A DNA stretch of 14,547 bases from Chlorobiota bacterium (lineage in GTDB: Bacteria; Bacteroidota; Bacteroidia; Bacteroidales; B39-G9). Positions 1-7,128 of this stretch are shown here, one piece after another. The stretch spans positions 1 through 14,547 of the forward strand of contig DAOVJU010000017.1 in assembly GCA_030632095.1 (NCBI GenBank), written 5' to 3'. The translations under genes were made by a program, and so were the position numbers. Numbering within the stretch: the stretch's first letter is position 1; the number at the start of each line of letters is the position of its first letter. The notes beneath the pieces are model-generated. The model saw nothing but the letters and a program-made list of their open reading frames with translations, ran no database searches and was not told the origin of the DNA.

Positions 1-176
1 ATCTGGCGTAAAATGTAACTCTTCCCAACACGACGCTGCCCTACAAGAACTTTTATAAGATTATTATTTAAATATCCGGCTATTTTGTCCAGATATGATA
101 CACGTTCAAAACCAGTGTTTAAATCTTGACGTGACCAGGTATTATATTTTTCAATTTTATCAAAAATGTTTTGCAT
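1..176 (-). CDS. AAA-type ATPase, N-terminal fragment (partial)
   Basis: This reading frame starts at an ATG (complement of 174-176) and continues without a stop to the window edge, giving 58 codons plus two bases. The N-terminal region is followed by a clear Walker A loop, GQRRVGKS, at residues 46-53, preceded by a hydrophobic strand (KVLV). The GQRRVGKS/T loop placed about 45 residues from the start is typical of the stand-alone ATP-binding proteins of the AAA_14/DUF4143 group, which are common and often multicopy in Bacteroidota. Their cellular role is mostly unknown. The Walker B and C-terminal DUF4143 region lie outside the window, so the family is an inference from the first domain. The gene is divergent from the AraC-type regulator at 353. 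Confidence 0.75.
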   Translation of the reverse strand, partial: MQNIFDKIEKYNTWSRQDLNTGFERVSYLDKIAGYLNNNLIKVLVGQRRVGKSYILRQ

Positions 177-302
177 AAATTTTCAAATTTGTTTTAATTT
201 TTATCAAAAATAGTAATTTTTTCAACCAGACTTGAAAATTTAATTAAAATTCTGTTATAAATGAATCAAATTCTTTACTTAAGATTATTTTTCTCTAATT
301 TT

Positions 303-339
303 ATTACTTGTAAACTAACAATGTAAATTTATAAGTAAT
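303..339. promoter_or_regulatory. Inverted repeat upstream of the HMA-AraC gene
   Basis: The arms 303-314 and 328-339 are complementary over 12 positions with one mismatch (G310 opposite T332, a wobble pair in RNA), and the loop is 13 nt. The repeat ends 13 bp before the regulator's start codon. It could be an operator for the regulator itself or a hairpin in its 5' leader. In such AT-rich DNA a chance origin is also possible. Confidence 0.35.
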
Positions 340-352
340 TGCAGTTTATTAC

Positions 353-925
353 ATGAAAACAACCGAACTGAAAATAAAAAACATGGTTTGCCCTCGTTGT
401 ATCAAAGTTGTTAAAGAGGAATTGGAAAAGTTAGGGCATGAAGTAAAAGATATTAAGCTGGGCGAAGTTAATATTGCAGGACAAATTAGTGAAAACCAGC
501 TTAGTAAAGTTAAAGATGCATTGATGAAAAACGGTTTTAAATTAATAGATAATAAGAAAAGCAAGATCATTGAAAACATTAAAACGGAAGTCATTAATAT
601 AATCCATCACAGTAAAGAGTTTGATAAGCGCCTTAATATATCAGATCATCTTGCTAAAGAACTGTCGATGGATTATTCATACCTGAGTAATCTATTTTCA
701 TCAGTTGAAGGAATTACCATTGAGAAATATATGATCTTACAAAAAATCGAAAAAGTTAAAGAATTGCTTGTATATGATGAACTCAATCTAAACGAAATTT
801 CATTTCAGCTTGGATACAGTAGTGTACAGCATTTGTCGAGTCAATTTAAAAAAGTTAGCGGTTTAACCCCATCCTACTATAAAAAAATAAAAGATCACAA
901 ACGTACCTCACTCGATAAAATCTGA
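353..925 (+). CDS. AraC-family regulator with N-terminal heavy-metal-associated (HMA) domain
   Basis: The protein has 190 residues. Residues 1-65 resemble an HMA (ferredoxin-like) domain with a metal-binding MVCPRC motif (C13 and C16). Residues 90-180 form an AraC-type double helix-turn-helix, with the characteristic LGYSSVQHLSSQFKKVSGLTPSYY stretch in the second motif (about 154-176). Such a fusion suggests a cytoplasmic sensor that binds a soft metal such as Cu(I) and switches its DNA binding. The metal is inferred, not shown. It is followed on the same strand by the HYC/CC, HMA and TonB-receptor genes, so it is the likely regulator of that set. No Shine-Dalgarno sequence precedes the ATG, as is usual in Bacteroidota. 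It lacks the large sensor domain of classical ~300-residue AraC proteins; the short HMA domain takes that place. Confidence 0.85.
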   Translation: MKTTELKIKNMVCPRCIKVVKEELEKLGHEVKDIKLGEVNIAGQISENQLSKVKDALMKNGFKLIDNKKSKIIENIKTEVINIIHHSKEFDKRLNISDHLAKELSMDYSYLSNLFSSVEGITIEKYMILQKIEKVKELLVYDELNLNEISFQLGYSSVQHLSSQFKKVSGLTPSYYKKIKDHKRTSLDKI

Positions 926-1018
926 TCTAAAAATATTATAAACATTTTCAAAAATTATATAAAAGCTTTTTCATTTTTTCTATATTACTTTGCTATCTAA
1001 TAATTAATTACAAAAATT

Positions 1019-1390
1019 TTGTTTAAATACATTAGTCATATAATTATTTCACTTTTCCTGTTAATCTCAACAACAGGCTTCACAATTTCAAAGCATTATT
1101 GTGGTGACAATTTGATTTCAGTTTCTGTTTTTTCTGAAGTTGAATTCTGCTGTGAAGTAGTTGATTGTTGTAAAAACGAGACTATTTCAATAGAGCCTAT
1201 TGAGGATTTTGTTTTTTCCGGTTTTAGGATTGAGTTTTTAGAGATTTTTGATTTTAACATAATTGATTTTAAAACAATTTTAACTAATTACGAATTCAAT
1301 TTCAAACCAAATAAAAACTATTCTGAAATTGACTTATTCCCACATAAGCTACTATCCCTGCTTTCTCTTATACAAGTATTCCGACTCTGA
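1019..1390 (+). CDS. Small envelope protein of the HYC_CC_PP type (TTG start)
   Basis: This is a 123-residue protein. Residues 5-23 form a hydrophobic signal-like segment ending in STTGFTISKHYCG, which carries the HYC signature (H26, Y27, C28). Two Cys pairs follow at C44-C45 and C50-C51. This matches the small Bacteroidota family named after its HYC and CC motifs, which recurs next to HMA proteins and TonB receptors. Its molecular function is not established; paired cysteines and location suggest metal binding in the cell envelope. The start is read as TTG at 1019. No ATG is available in frame before the signal segment, and MFKYISH... then matches the expected short basic N-terminus. The C-terminal half is less conserved and I see no Pro-Pro near the end. 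Confidence 0.72.
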   Translation: MFKYISHIIISLFLLISTTGFTISKHYCGDNLISVSVFSEVEFCCEVVDCCKNETISIEPIEDFVFSGFRIEFLEIFDFNIIDFKTILTNYEFNFKPNKNYSEIDLFPHKLLSLLSLIQVFRL

Positions 1391-1408
1391 TTTTCATACC
1401 ATTATCTT

Positions 1409-1473
1409 TTCTCAAATTATAGTGAAACTATAGCTATGTAGTTAGTATTTGTTAATACTAAAAAATTTGAGAA
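1409..1473. other. Three-stem structured intergenic element
   Basis: An outer 10-bp perfect stem pairs 1409-1418 with 1464-1473. It encloses two further perfect hairpins: 1418-1423 with 1427-1432 (3-nt loop) and 1442-1449 with 1454-1461 (4-nt loop). Together they would fold into a three-way junction lying between the HYC/CC gene and the HMA gene. There is no T-tract after it, so it does not look like a simple intrinsic terminator. It may be a structured mRNA element controlling the two flanking genes, or a palindromic repeat. The sequence is AT-rich, so stability would be modest. Confidence 0.45.
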
Positions 1474-1594
1474 CAAGAAACTTATTACTCGATTTTATTA
1501 ATCTCGAACAAATAATTCAAATAATAAGCATAATAAAAACCCTAACAAAGGTGTAAAACTTATATAATATTATAAATCTTAAAAATTAATTACC

Positions 1595-1957
1595 ATGAAT
1601 ACTACAATTAAATATATTATTTTACTAATCACCATTGGTGTATTCAGCCATAATTTATCAGCACAAGAAAATAAAGATAATATTGTAACCGCAAAATTTA
1701 AAGTAAACGGAGTATGCAATATGTGTAAAGATCGCATTGAAAATGCTGCACTTATCAAAGGAGTAAAATTTGCCGAATGGAATGTAGAAACAGACACTCT
1801 AAAAGTTATTTATCATGCTGATAAGGTGATTATTGATGATATTCATAAATCCATTGCTTCTGTTGGCCATAGTACTGATAAGTTTGAAACAAATATGGAA
1901 ACTTACGAAAAACTACCTAATTGCTGCGCCTATAATAGTGAAGTTGAAAAACATTAA
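1595..1957 (+). CDS. Secreted heavy-metal-associated (HMA) domain protein
   Basis: The protein has 120 residues. Residues 1-23 are a signal peptide ending LSAQEN. The HMA domain spans about 30-95 and carries the binding motif GVCNMC with C41 and C44; the usual leading Met is replaced by Val. The tail contains LPNCCAY with a second Cys pair, C110-C111. Known members act as copper-type metallochaperones or sequestration proteins; periplasmic location follows from the signal peptide. The last 20 bp overlap the predicted start of the TonB receptor gene, which implies translational coupling and a shared function. A decayed relative of its C-terminal region lies beyond the receptor gene at 4255. 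Confidence 0.85.
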   Translation: MNTTIKYIILLITIGVFSHNLSAQENKDNIVTAKFKVNGVCNMCKDRIENAALIKGVKFAEWNVETDTLKVIYHADKVIIDDIHKSIASVGHSTDKFETNMETYEKLPNCCAYNSEVEKH

Positions 1958-4202
1958 ATTAGTTCTGTTTTTCTTTACAGTTCTTTTACTTTTCTTTAAT
2001 TCATTATTTCTTAAAGCGCAGCAAGGTGATGAATTCATAAAAGGAAAAGTACTGGAACTGGAACATGGACATAAACATCCCTTAGTTGGGGCAAACATTG
2101 TTTGGCTTAATACAACTATAGGTACAATTACCAACGCAGAAGGCAATTTCAAACTTAAAAAAGTTAAAGGTAAAAATACCCTTGTCATTAGTTTTGTAGG
2201 TTTTCAAAACGATACTTTAAATGTTGAAGATAAAGAATATTTACTAGTTGTTTTAGATGGATCATTAAAGCTTGATGAGGTAGTAATTGTATATCGACAA
2301 AAAGCGACACAAATAAGTTTTTTAGACCCGATTAAAATAGAAAAAATTGGTGAAAAAGAATTGCTAAAAGCGGCCTGTTGTAATCTTAGCGAGAGTTTTG
2401 AAACCAACCCCTCGGTTGATGTTTCATTTACCGATGCAATAACCGGAACCAGGCAAATTCAAATGCTTGGCCTTGCAGGGCCATATACTCAAATCACTCG
2501 TGAAAATATTCCGGATGTAAGAGGTCTGTCTGCTATTTACGGATTAACTTATATCCCCGGAACCTGGATTGAAAGTATCCAGCTAAATAAAGGGACAGGG
2601 TCAGTTGCAAATGGTTTTGAAAGTATTGCAGGCCAAATCAATGTTGACTTGCGAAATCCTGCTAACATGGATAAAGTCTATTACAATTTATATGCAAATG
2701 AAGGAGGGAGAATAGAAGCCAATACAAACCTGAGATTTGATTTAGGTGAAAACTGGGGTACAGCACTTTTGCTCCATGCTAGTAATAATTCCATAAAACA
2801 AGATCGTAATAAAGATGGATTTCTAGATAAACCGCTAAGCCAAAACTACATAGCTTTGAATCGTTGGGAATTTTATAACAATAAGGGAATTCATTTTCAA
2901 TTTGGTGCTAAAGCAACATATATTGATAAAATAGGAGGCCAACTTGGTTTTGATCTTGAAAAAGATAAAGGATCGACCAGTATTTGGGGAATGAATTTGA
3001 TCATGAAAAGATTTGAAGGCTGGACAAAATTAGGGAAAGTAAACCAGGAAAAAACATGGCAGAGTATTGGCCTGCAGATATCCGGTGCTATGCATACGCA
3101 AAATTCATTCTTTGGTTTAAATCATTATGACGCTTCTCAAAATACTTTTTACAGCAATTTAATCTATCAAAGTATTATTGGGAATACCAATCATAAATAT
3201 AAAGCAGGTGCAAGTTTTCAGTATGATGACTATAAAGAAATTCTGAATGGTTCAAATTATGATCGTACGGAAATTGTTCCGGGTTCTTTTTTAGAATATA
3301 CTTACAATTATCTGGAAAGTTTTAATGTTGTGGCAGGAATTAGAGCAGACTATCACAATATTTACGGAGCATTTCTTACACCTAGATTGCATATGAGATA
3401 TGCATTAGAAGAAAAAACTGTGTTGAGAGCTTCCGGTGGCCGTGGATTCAGAACGGCCAATATTCTAGCTGAAAATAATGGTTTTTTAGCAAGTTCACGT
3501 AAATTCATAATAAATGGAGATAATAATAGCGATAAACCTTATGGCATGGAAGCTGAAATCGCCTGGAATTATGGTTTAAATCTTTCCCGGAAATTTACTT
3601 TAGATTATCGGGAAGGCGTAATAAGCTTTGATTTTTACAGGACTGATTTTATCAACCAGATTGTTATTGATTTTGATGGCAATCCGCATGAAGTTTCTTT
3701 CTATAATCTTTCCGGAAAATCATATTCAAATAGTTTCCAGGCACAGTTTGATTATGAAGTCATTAAACGATTGGATGTACGCCTTGCATATCGTTGGTAT
3801 GACGTTAAAACAACATATAATGATTATTTGCTACAAAAACCATTAATAGCAAACCATAGAGCCTTCATTAACATGGCATATGAATCAATTAAATACTGGA
3901 AATTTGATTATACAATTAACTGGCAAGGTGAAAAACGAATACCAAACACATCCTTGAATACTGTGCCCTATAATTCTTCTGGTCATTCTCCGAATTTTAT
4001 TTTAATGAATGTACAAATCAGTAAAAAATGGCGCGAAGTATTTGAGGTATATTCGGGTGTTGAAAACTTACTGAATTTTGTTCAGGACAATCCGATAATT
4101 TCAAGCGAAGATCCATTTGATCAGAGTTTTGACAGTTCATTAATCTGGGGGCCGATATTTGGCAGAAGCATTTACTTAGGTTTACGATATATAGTCAGAT
4201 AA
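1938..4202 (+). CDS. TonB-dependent outer-membrane receptor, metal-linked type
   Basis: I place the start at GTG 1938, giving 754 residues. It lies directly before a signal peptide (KLKNIKLVLFFF...LKAQ, residues 2-27). An upstream in-frame ATG at 1833 would add about 35 residues ahead of the signal peptide and lie deep inside the HMA gene, so I reject it; TTG 1944 is an alternative. Residues 33-108 form a carboxypeptidase-regulatory-like (CarbopepD_reg) beta domain with a His-rich HGHKH at 43-47. The plug begins near 115 and contains KAACCNLSESFETNPSVD with C147-C148, a signature of the receptors found beside HMA proteins. The rest is a 22-strand-type beta barrel ending ...YLGLRYIVR. Its likely role is TonB-driven uptake of a metal complex, possibly copper. 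The substrate is inferred from context. Confidence 0.87.
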   Translation: MKLKNIKLVLFFFTVLLLFFNSLFLKAQQGDEFIKGKVLELEHGHKHPLVGANIVWLNTTIGTITNAEGNFKLKKVKGKNTLVISFVGFQNDTLNVEDKEYLLVVLDGSLKLDEVVIVYRQKATQISFLDPIKIEKIGEKELLKAACCNLSESFETNPSVDVSFTDAITGTRQIQMLGLAGPYTQITRENIPDVRGLSAIYGLTYIPGTWIESIQLNKGTGSVANGFESIAGQINVDLRNPANMDKVYYNLYANEGGRIEANTNLRFDLGENWGTALLLHASNNSIKQDRNKDGFLDKPLSQNYIALNRWEFYNNKGIHFQFGAKATYIDKIGGQLGFDLEKDKGSTSIWGMNLIMKRFEGWTKLGKVNQEKTWQSIGLQISGAMHTQNSFFGLNHYDASQNTFYSNLIYQSIIGNTNHKYKAGASFQYDDYKEILNGSNYDRTEIVPGSFLEYTYNYLESFNVVAGIRADYHNIYGAFLTPRLHMRYALEEKTVLRASGGRGFRTANILAENNGFLASSRKFIINGDNNSDKPYGMEAEIAWNYGLNLSRKFTLDYREGVISFDFYRTDFINQIVIDFDGNPHEVSFYNLSGKSYSNSFQAQFDYEVIKRLDVRLAYRWYDVKTTYNDYLLQKPLIANHRAFINMAYESIKYWKFDYTINWQGEKRIPNTSLNTVPYNSSGHSPNFILMNVQISKKWREVFEVYSGVENLLNFVQDNPIISSEDPFDQSFDSSLIWGPIFGRSIYLGLRYIVR

Positions 4203-4209
4203 ATCAATC

Positions 4210-4241
4210 AACTTTCCGAAAGTTTAAACTTTCGGAAAGTT
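4210..4241. terminator. 32-bp perfect palindrome after the TonB receptor gene
   Basis: Bases 4210-4241 are a perfect palindrome with 16-bp arms (left arm AACTTTCCGAAAGTTT) starting 7 bp after the receptor stop codon. In RNA it would form a strong hairpin with CCG/CGG in its stem. The following bases (TCTTATG) give only a short, broken U-tract, so termination may be partial. As it is symmetric, it could work on both strands and separate this operon from the convergent oxidoreductase gene. Confidence 0.7.
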
Positions 4242-4254
4242 CTTATGCCAATGA

Positions 4255-4452
4255 AAAACTGACTTACACAAAATTCACAAGGCAATAGCTAATTCAGGAT
4301 ATGATACTGAAATGCATAGAGCTACTCAGGAAACTTATAATAATCTTCCTGGCTGCTGCCAATATGAAAGAGAAGAATACTATAAACCGTATATTTATTT
4401 CTGTGTCTTCAGAAATTCTTCTGCAATAAGGTATCCATGCACCGTAGCATAA
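4255..4452 (+). pseudogene. Decayed C-terminal remnant of a second HMA protein gene
   Basis: From 4255 the frame reads KTDLHKIHKAIANSGYDTEM..., then ...QETYNNLPGCCQYE. Residues encoded by 4273-4365 align without gaps to residues 83-113 of the HMA protein at 1595, with 15 of 31 identical, including the IHK, TY..LP and CC positions. A TGA (4252-4254) lies directly upstream, and there is no signal peptide or CxxC motif, so the N-terminal two thirds are gone. The frame reads past the homologous part into the 3' end of the convergent FAD oxidoreductase gene and stops at 4450-4452, so its original stop also seems lost. The only in-frame ATG (4312) leaves no recognisable domain. Confidence 0.75.
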
Positions 4453-5651
4453 ATTATTGATCTTGTTGATCCTGAACAATCACCAGCAAATTTCAGGCAG
4501 TTAAACAGATTGTTATTCAATTTATTGGAGTAAAATTTTATCTCCGGTGCATAAACCAGGTTATCAGGATTTGCTATACCGGGTATTATCAAATTAAGAT
4601 TTTCTATAAAATCAATAATACTCTCAATAATTCTTCTTGGAAAAGCTAAATTAATATCACCTAATATGTATTTATCTTCACTAAGGGTAGGTAGTACCCT
4701 GTACAGGTTTTTCGTCCTTTTAGATCGTTTAAAATGATCGTATGTCTGAAGTATTACTTTATCTTCTCCTGCTAATAGATTAGATAATTTGGCTATGTAA
4801 GAGCCGTAACTAATAGGATCATTAAACGGTTGTGTAAGTTTTACAGTTACCAGAATTGCAAAATTTGTGTTTTTGCTTTTATCCTTTAATTTGGCGTGTC
4901 CGTTAACCGTACAGAAATCATCGTAATTTTCAGTTACCACGTATCCTGAAGGATTATTACAAAATGTACGGACCATATATCCTGTTTTGCTCTTGTATTT
5001 TAATTTAAATTCATACATCTCATCATTAAGCTCCTGAACAATGTGATCTGGAAGTTCGTAGCGTATTCCTAAATCGACCTGAGAACTGTCGGTGATCAGA
5101 TCAGGATACTTTTGAATAACAGATTTTACTATTTTATGTCCACTTCTTCCAACTGAAATCAAAGCCTTGTTGAACCGGTCTTTACCGTTAATTAATACAT
5201 TATCCCCGTCTAATTCAACATCAGTAACTTTTTCACTGAACCGGAAATGTATGTTTTTATAAGAACTGAAATTCTCATAAATATTGTTCAAAACTTCTTT
5301 AAGTTGATCTGTTCCAAGATGATAAAAATCGGAGGTAATCGGTAAAAAACCCTTTTCATAAAACATTTTGTAGTAATTTTCATTAGCAAAGCTTTTACCT
5401 GTTTCAAAATCTCCACTCCGTGAATGGTTTAGATAATAGTCAACAAACCGTTTTTGCAGTTTTACATCAATGTAAATATCGCCACCCATTTCATTTGATA
5501 CAAAAAGTTTTCCATCTGCTCTAATTCCCGAAATACTCGATGAATGTATGTCTTTACTCTTTTCATAAACATGAATTTCATGTTTACTGTCTTTTATTTT
5601 TTCAAGAAAACCTATGGCGGCAGCGCCAAAACCTATTACTGCTATTTTCAT
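4395..5651 (-). CDS. FAD-dependent oxidoreductase, COG2509-like
   Basis: The protein has 418 residues. The N-terminus KIAVIGFGAAAIGF (2-15) with E30 at the end of the second strand is a dinucleotide-binding Rossmann motif for FAD. Other landmarks are ALISVGRSG (163-171), MVRTFCNNPSGYVV (226-239), NFAILVTV (263-270) and a C-terminal FAD-binding KFAGDCSGSTRSI (387-399). The RTFC..PSGYVV and NFAILV blocks are typical of the uncharacterised FAD-dependent dehydrogenases of the COG2509 group. The substrate is unknown. The gene is 11 bp downstream of the nucleotidyltransferase gene on the same strand, so they are probably co-transcribed. Its 3' end overlaps the HMA remnant on the opposite strand. 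Family recognition is moderate; the FAD-binding call is strong. Confidence 0.78.
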   Translation of the reverse strand: MKIAVIGFGAAAIGFLEKIKDSKHEIHVYEKSKDIHSSSISGIRADGKLFVSNEMGGDIYIDVKLQKRFVDYYLNHSRSGDFETGKSFANENYYKMFYEKGFLPITSDFYHLGTDQLKEVLNNIYENFSSYKNIHFRFSEKVTDVELDGDNVLINGKDRFNKALISVGRSGHKIVKSVIQKYPDLITDSSQVDLGIRYELPDHIVQELNDEMYEFKLKYKSKTGYMVRTFCNNPSGYVVTENYDDFCTVNGHAKLKDKSKNTNFAILVTVKLTQPFNDPISYGSYIAKLSNLLAGEDKVILQTYDHFKRSKRTKNLYRVLPTLSEDKYILGDINLAFPRRIIESIIDFIENLNLIIPGIANPDNLVYAPEIKFYSNKLNNNLFNCLKFAGDCSGSTRSIIYATVHGYLIAEEFLKTQK

Positions 5652-5662
5652 TTTTTGTTTTG

Positions 5663-5968
5663 TTATCCATAAATTAATTTTTTTGTTTCATCTAATTCTT
5701 TGATGAAGTAAGGGTTTTTTAAAGAATTTTCGGTAACAATATCAATTTCTCTGTTAAAAAAATCTCTTAAAGTATCGTGTAAATTCCACCATAATTCACC
5801 TTTTTCAAGCGGGTCTATGCCGGCTTTAAATTTTATTAAAAAATCAATGTCGCTGTTTTCGTTAAAATCATCTGTAAGGGCAGAACCAAAGACATAAGCT
5901 TTTTCAATTTTATGTTTCTTGAAAAATTGTCTTATTATAACTAAGTTGGAAGAAATTATGTTGACCAT
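5663..5968 (-). CDS. MNT-type minimal nucleotidyltransferase
   Basis: This 101-residue protein has the hallmark of the Pol-beta superfamily minimal nucleotidyltransferases: GSA at 28-30, followed by NSDIDFLI with D40 and D42, and a third acidic position at D76 in REIDIVTE. All three catalytic carboxylates are therefore present. Many relatives are the antitoxin half of HEPN-MNT modules and transfer AMP to a HEPN toxin. Here no HEPN/DUF86 gene lies on either side: upstream is a gap of about 300 bp and downstream, 11 bp away, is the FAD oxidoreductase. The protein may act alone, work with a distant partner, or modify another target. Confidence 0.82.
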   Translation of the reverse strand: MVNIISSNLVIIRQFFKKHKIEKAYVFGSALTDDFNENSDIDFLIKFKAGIDPLEKGELWWNLHDTLRDFFNREIDIVTENSLKNPYFIKELDETKKLIYG

Positions 5969-6284
5969 TTCACAAAGTATTATTCAGTTAGCCCGTTTCT
6001 TTTTATGCATTGACTACAATTGGCATTAAAGTTAAGGCAATATACTAATATACCGAGTTTTTATTTGATTTTAGAATAAAAAAATCTCTATATAATAGTT
6101 CGATATCGTACAAGCTTGTTTATAATCGTTTAATCTTTTTGTATCATTATTTAAAGAATTATACACCTAAATAACAGAAATACAAATAATTACATTTTTT
6201 AGCTTAGTAAATTGAAGAAATAAGATTGTTTTGCCGGGGAGTTTAAATAATAGAAAATCTTATTTCTGATTAATTTATTAATTT
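5969..6284. other. AT-rich intergenic region with small palindromes
   Basis: This 316-bp stretch contains no convincing reading frame. It holds two adjacent perfect palindromes, CGATATCG (6101-6108) and ACAAGCTTGT (6110-6119), upstream of the minus-strand nucleotidyltransferase gene, and a longer inverted repeat at 6216-6267 near the end of the kinase gene. No promoter of the Bacteroidota type (TTG/TAnnTTTG) is obvious. Confidence 0.4.
6216..6267 (-). terminator. Inverted repeat downstream of the kinase gene
   Basis: Two 12-bp perfect arms (6216-6227, AGAAATAAGATT, and 6256-6267) flank a 28-nt loop. It begins 17 bp after the stop codon of the minus-strand kinase gene. The position suits a transcript 3' end or stabiliser, but the stem is AT-rich, the loop is long and no clear U-tract follows. 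Confidence 0.4.
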
Positions 6285-6923
6285 CTATATTTCCTCTTCC
6301 GGTGGATCAATAATCACATCAGCCACTTCTATATGTCTAGATATAATTTGATGTTCTATTTCCAATACCCGTTCAAGAAATTCAGTGGCAGGATCGCGGC
6401 TTCTTTTTAACCTGTTTTTTTTAGTTTGTTTATAATTTCTATTGATAAACACCCTGAAATCAGCATTTCTTAACAGGCTGGTGTATGTGCCTTCCGCAAT
6501 AATAACATTATATTTTTCAGCTTGTAGAATTTCATCCTGTATTTTGTCTTCTTCGAATATTACCAGTGGTTTAACCAGTTGTTTATTGAAATTTGTTTTC
6601 AACTGTTGAATGTTTTCGTCTAACAAATCAAGTTTAACCTCATTAGTACCAACCCAGTTTATATCTTGCAATCTTTTATTATGATTTGTTTTTGGTGGCA
6701 ATTTGAAATAATCATCCTGTCCTAAAATTATACCGGGTATGGAATTCGCTTTAAGTTGTTCAAATAAACAGAATGCAACTTCGCTTTTACCACTTCCTGA
6801 TTCACCGGAAACGGTAACACAAACCGGATTTTTTGCTTGTTCTATAATTTTCATTAATGAGGCAATAACTTTTTTTGCCGCATTTTTATGGTAATCTGTT
6901 ATTACAAGTTTATCGCCAATCAT
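6285..6923 (-). CDS. P-loop kinase of the uridine kinase/phosphoribulokinase type
   Basis: The protein has 212 residues. It shows a Walker A loop GESGSGKS (40-47), a GQDDYF motif (68-73) that corresponds to the substrate-side DD.Y/F of uridine kinases, a Walker B-like VIIAEGTYTSL (140-150) and a basic lid segment NRLKRSRDPATEF (170-182) with R174 and R176. This fold phosphorylates small hydroxyl substrates such as uridine, phosphoribulose or glycerate. The actual substrate is not clear from sequence, and it lacks the full length of standard Udk only at the C-terminus. It lies downstream of the glycosyltransferase gene on the same strand, which suggests a role in making or activating a sugar or sugar-acid substrate. 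It ends in an acidic PPEEEI tail. Confidence 0.75.
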   Translation of the reverse strand: MIGDKLVITDYHKNAAKKVIASLMKIIEQAKNPVCVTVSGESGSGKSEVAFCLFEQLKANSIPGIILGQDDYFKLPPKTNHNKRLQDINWVGTNEVKLDLLDENIQQLKTNFNKQLVKPLVIFEEDKIQDEILQAEKYNVIIAEGTYTSLLRNADFRVFINRNYKQTKKNRLKRSRDPATEFLERVLEIEHQIISRHIEVADVIIDPPEEEI

Positions 6924-6954
6924 TTCATTGATTTTTATAGACTTTGATATAATA

Positions 6955-7119
6955 TATCGTAGCTTTTACTGAATTATCACTCTAGTTATCAATATATTGA
7001 TTTGGAATGATGGAAAACTGGAATGATGGAAAACGTGAATTCCTGCTTTCCAATGATCCATTATTCCAACATTCCATTGCTCATTTCAAATTTATACTTC
7101 AATAACTTAAGCTACAATA
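6955..7119. repeat. ~165-bp imperfect palindrome (MITE- or hairpin-like element)
   Basis: The region between the glycosyltransferase stop and the kinase start is almost wholly a long imperfect inverted repeat. The outer arms 6955-6977 and 7093-7119 match at 20 of 23 aligned positions with one 3-nt gap (core GTAGCTT/AAGCTAC). The inner arms are built from GGAATGnTGGA units and the centre is GAATTC at 7037-7042. The element lies 9 bp from one gene and 32 bp from the other. It could be a MITE-like insertion or a family of intergenic hairpins. I see no clear target-site duplication. Confidence 0.6.
7003..7034. repeat. 16-bp perfect tandem duplication
   Basis: TGGAATGATGGAAAAC occurs twice in direct succession (7003-7018 and 7019-7034). 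A related reversed copy (TCCATTATTCCA, 7057-7068) lies on the other side of the GAATTC centre. The repeat is part of the left arm of the long palindrome. Confidence 0.9.
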
Positions 7120-7128
7120 CTCTATACT

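Noticed and set aside
205..212. A minus-strand TATTTTTG that matches the Bacteroidota -7 consensus before the ATPase gene.
   Set aside because: No TTG at the expected -33 distance, and the motif is frequent in such AT-rich DNA.
176..242. An 11-bp perfect inverted repeat (176-186 with 232-242) in the ATPase-AraC divergent gap.
   Set aside because: The arms are almost pure A/T with a 45-nt spacer, so it is likely by chance.
986..992. TACTTTG before the HYC/CC gene as a possible -7 promoter element.
   Set aside because: It is one base short of TAnnTTTG and lacks an upstream TTG.
1833..1937. An upstream ATG extension of the TonB receptor.
   Set aside because: It overlaps the well-supported HMA gene and puts a second hydrophobic stretch ahead of a normal signal peptide, so the GTG at 1938 is preferred.
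7003..7079. A CRISPR array, suggested by repeated GGAATGATGGA units.
   Set aside because: The two copies abut with no spacers and the rest is in inverted orientation; it is part of a palindromic element.
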